A DNA stretch of 64,000 nucleotides, from positions 4,154,001 through 4,218,000 of the forward strand of contig NC_088939.1 of the NCBI RefSeq assembly GCF_033473495.1, written 5' to 3'. A program made the translations under genes and the position numbers. The notes beneath the pieces were generated by a model. It was not told the origin of the DNA, did not search any database, and worked only from the letters and a program-made list of their open reading frames with translations. This stretch comes from Cercospora beticola. Lineage: Eukaryota > Ascomycota > Dothideomycetes > Mycosphaerellales > Mycosphaerellaceae. Positions 62,301-64,000 of this stretch are shown here, one piece after another. The number at the start of each line of letters is the position of its first letter. The stretch's first letter is position 1.

Positions 62301-63191
62301 ACCTCTGCTAGGAGGGGGCACAGCAGAATCGGAAGGCAAATCACGCCGCGAATTGGCAAAACGTTCAGAGTCGTTCCGCTCCTGCGTTGTCCGTCCGGAC
62401 GCAGGAATCGCCAATGAAGCTGTGGGACCGTCAGATGGTGAAGCTGACAAAGGCGTATCTGCAAGGTCTCCAGCATTATCTTCTGCCTTCAGCTGATGCA
62501 CAGCGAGTGCTGCGGGTAGCTGATCGGGGCCGAACACATCACTCTGGACGTTGGTCGGCCGCTGCTGAGTCGGTCCTGATCGTTGCCGTCGTCCTTGCAA
62601 ATATGTCACAACGCACCGGTCAATGATGGCGCGCGTCTTCGCCAGCGAAACGGGCAAAGCTGCACCAGCCGCATGGGCTGGAACTGGATCTGTGGCTGCT
62701 CTATGCGGATGGGGCCGGCTCTTGTCGTCCTCGACCTGTTCCTCGACAGGCTTGAGGTCATTTATGGTCAGACAGCACAAGCATCTGAATCTGGACAGCT
62801 CTTGGGGCACTTTGCACTTGCTATCGCAACACATGCATACTCTGGTCGCCTTGCCATCCTCATCCACGACCTGACTTCTCTTGCCCGAAATGACGCGGGT
62901 GGGTTTCTTGGGCGCGGGCTCGTCCAGGACAGGCACAAGGTCGTCGTCGAGCGGCACATCGGTCTCGTGGAAGTTGCCGGCGCTCTTCTTGCGGCCAAAG
63001 ATCTTCGGCAGCGGGTGGCTCACCGACCGACTGTGAGCATGCTGGCGTGCTGCGGGCGCACGCGATTGCACTGCGCGCTCGGGGTTGAGCGTGGGCGGGT
63101 CGAGGCATTCATTCGGGGGTCGCGGCTTGGTTCGGTTGTGGTTGCTCGACGATCCATGCTTGGGGAGCAGGCGAGACCAGGTCGATGACAT
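59397..63191 (-). CDS. HUL4: HECT-type E3 ubiquitin ligase, Hul4-like
   Basis: 1264 residues, no intron. The C-terminal 380 residues form the HECT domain: LKKGMRVHFAGEEGVDAGGP, RKEWFLMLVREIF, FFNPNSFETSDQYHLVGVLL, and the thioester cysteine C1232 in FPVARTCFNMLVLWRY. The upstream region HANENCQRYLIGWYSRFDEE is typical of the Hul4 branch. Near residues 118-140 a cysteine cluster (VCMCCDSKCKVPQELSRFRC, then LCC) resembles the N-terminal zinc-binding region of fungal Hul4 proteins. Residues 175-400 are Pro/Ser-rich and disordered. Start ATG at 63191 (MSSTWSRLLPKHG). Yeast Hul4 has been linked to nuclear protein quality control; transfer of that role is inference. Confidence 0.93.
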   Translation of the reverse strand: MSSTWSRLLPKHGSSSNHNRTKPRPPNECLDPPTLNPERAVQSRAPAARQHAHSRSVSHPLPKIFGRKKSAGNFHETDVPLDDDLVPVLDEPAPKKPTRVISGKRSQVVDEDGKATRVCMCCDSKCKVPQELSRFRCLCCLTINDLKPVEEQVEDDKSRPHPHRAATDPVPAHAAGAALPVSLAKTRAIIDRCVVTYLQGRRQRSGPTQQRPTNVQSDVFGPDQLPAALAVHQLKAEDNAGDLADTPLSASPSDGPTASLAIPASGRTTQERNDSERFANSRRDLPSDSAVPPPSRGGQSSVTPRKPVPAPPNRKPPPPPVQMPNRRPSHNLLPPTNGQLTPRARAHSPRAHQSPQLTAQEVEQRREYDRIKSIFRPLEDYLVASFGDFKCLNSSFSTARPGMNGRTRSESEIKTPFKEPVASTWNPSPMDGLSELDAKTLLLGDIGENGTWWTGRLASKETEKATRRKKVGEGPRRPVSSKSPNIDWTEVALWYDMIHSAGDDWRTKQDQLLSDDEGSSNAVLRHEIDSEEIDDDMADAREHAIRTLLKLTENVLKRPSKPLREPEDLRWLLIILANPSLYPSTKPQRTRSGGERYLSRSTSDKLAGKMPASPVQRTPGKTSSRGGSQHNGLLKRIFGLLAHANENCQRYLIGWYSRFDEELFIKHVDLVASFVTYRIDRRSSRARGKSSAADNGLIPNLSGGSMNTSAQLHSAMGLSGSINRGRSENVDEPDWSGDWQLKAAARVMAMLFHANNIWQGKRLKLEDSHLVSADLSNGLLTPAAKAKRSGQLLHTSSFYNTLLDYLDMIEDFKEWEKRRDKFTFCQYPLFISIGTKIKILEFDAQRQMSLKAREAYFDQIFRSTKSDGHFHLRVRRECIVDDSLRQISEAVGAGQEDLKKGMRVHFAGEEGVDAGGPRKEWFLMLVREIFDPDHGMFVYDEESNMCFFNPNSFETSDQYHLVGVLLGLAIYNSTILDVPLPLFTFRKLLAAAPASITGSSNSNVSSLTGTKGQMTYTLQDLAEFRPSLAAGLQKLLDFDGDVQGTFALDFVASVERYGIVQDVPLAPNGQNTPVTNANRHEFVDAYVRYLLDTAVARQFEPFKRGFFTVCAGNALSLFRAEEIELLIRGSDEALDVDSLRAVAQYENWRHFQPPHQLIANPAEQVPVIGWFWELFSEASPEKQRKLLTFVTGSDRIPAVGATSLILRIQAGGDGWGGGGPDERTRFPVARTCFNMLVLWRYDYREQLEEKLWRAVDESEGFGLK

Positions 63192-63907
63192 TGCTCATCG
63201 TGTGCCACCGCAGCGAATGTCAATCATGCGCGCGGTCAGAGGAGGCGGAAGCTCAGGCACACGCGAGCATCAAACGTCACGGCGCCCGTTGCCAATGGTG
63301 AAGTCACTGAAGCGTTCCTGCAAGGCGCATTGCACGACGCCGACGGCAGCCGCGCCACGAGGGTTCGGGAGGGAACAAGTGAGTGGAAGAAGATGGGCAC
63401 CGGCAGCAACTCATCGCGCTGCGCGGCATACATGTACGAGACATGGTGCGCCAGCGCAAAGCATCAGATGTTGTTGCCAAGAGCGGTTACGAACAAGTTC
63501 AGGGATCCTTGAGAGGAGGTCCACTGCTCGGTACTTCCAAGCTCGTTCATCGAGGAGCCGATGGGTGGATGCATCGACTGTCACGACCCATTGGGGCAAG
63601 TGCACATTTCTGGCATCGAAATAGTAGTGCACGACACAACATTTCAGCGCTTACAATAGCACAACAACGACGGACTGGAAAGTGGCAGATCATGCAACGC
63701 AGTGAATGTATGCTGGGCCAATGGCAATCGTCTGAACCATGGGTAGCAAGCTCCATTTTTGGCTATACGACCACACCGAAGTCTTTCCGCGTGCACACTG
63801 TATGCGACCCGGCCCTTCGTAGAAAACATTCCCAGACCGATGCAACTCCCGAGCATAATCGCTGTAATACGTCGCCCAGCATATGACCCATCCTAGCAGC
63901 CTCTGCT
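63192..63907. other. Intergenic region at the right end
   Basis: 716 bp holding the HUL4 promoter and the 3' flank of the gene that enters from the right edge. No domain-bearing frame or RNA gene. Confidence 0.5.
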
Positions 63908-64000
63908 CTATCGGTAGCGCCACAGGGAGAGGGTGTTCTGGCGCTTCCAGGTGTGGCGGCGACCGCTGGTGGTGTTGTTGTAGCGGTGGCCCTTGTTGAG
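63908..64000 (-). CDS. C-terminal 30 residues of an unidentified gene cut by the window edge
   Basis: On the minus strand the last 93 bases read as 30 codons and a TAG stop (63908-63910). The peptide contains [20 protein letters not shown] and ends TLSLWRYR. It is short for identification, but codon choice is striking: nearly every codon ends in C or G (AAC, GGC, CAC, CGC, TAC, ACC, CTC), like RPS0 here. That supports real coding sequence of a well-expressed gene. I cannot name the family. The very basic, Trp-containing tail would suit a membrane or nucleic-acid-associated protein, but this is speculation. Confidence 0.5.
   Translation of the reverse strand, partial: LNKGHRYNNTTSGRRHTWKRQNTLSLWRYR

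Overview
This window is nuclear DNA from a filamentous ascomycete (Pezizomycotina). Dothideomycetes, Mycosphaerella-like, is my best guess. The evidence is short introns of about 48-142 nt with GTAAGT/GTACGT/GTATGT donors and CTAAC or CTGAC branch sites, a five-domain AROM protein, fungal-only families (Clr2, Hul4, Gpi15, GH47, fungal arylsulfotransferase), and an F-box-like gene with the LRLSPELRNLIYEYAL signature common in Dothideomycetes. The genus assignment is inference. I rebuilt gene models by joining exons by eye; every splice site is a prediction from sequence.

Layout. 1-7.3 kb: 3' part of RNA polymerase II subunit RPB1 with its CTD, tRNA-His guanylyltransferase THG1, an F-box-like gene and an intron-containing tRNA-Lys(CUU). 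7.4-13.4 kb: a LicD-family protein, a Clr2 silencing factor and a type II membrane protein. 15-23 kb: mitochondrial uS15 and cytosolic uS2 (RPS0) diverging from one 231-bp promoter, then ARO1. 23-29 kb: cyanamide hydratase, an MCT-like MFS carrier and an amidase. 29.6-36.2 kb: three consecutive genes for secreted proteins (multicopper oxidase, aldose 1-epimerase, GH47 mannosidase). 36.3-45.6 kb: housekeeping genes DGK1, HIS5, an uncharacterised gene, UBC2/RAD6, GPI15 and DEG1/PUS3. 45.9-49 kb: a dihydropyrimidinase/hydantoinase diverging from an N-carbamoyl-D-amino-acid hydrolase. 49.8-64 kb: a large MFS carrier, a P-loop sulfotransferase-like protein, a membrane-anchored arylsulfotransferase, a HUL4-type HECT ligase, and the tail of a further gene at the right edge.

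Functional links. Translation and tRNA maturation recur (RPB1, THG1, tRNA-Lys, uS15m, RPS0, DEG1). ARO1 and HIS5 are amino-acid biosynthesis genes and both carry Gcn4/CpcA-like TGACTC motifs nearby. The hydantoinase/carbamoylase pair would perform consecutive hydrolyses, and cyanamide hydratase, carrier and amidase form a second possible nitrogen-scavenging group. I saw no transposon, CRISPR array, RIP-degraded tract or virus-like sequence. The biggest gene-poor stretches are 51.9-54.3 kb, 13.4-15.1 kb and 55.2-56.9 kb.
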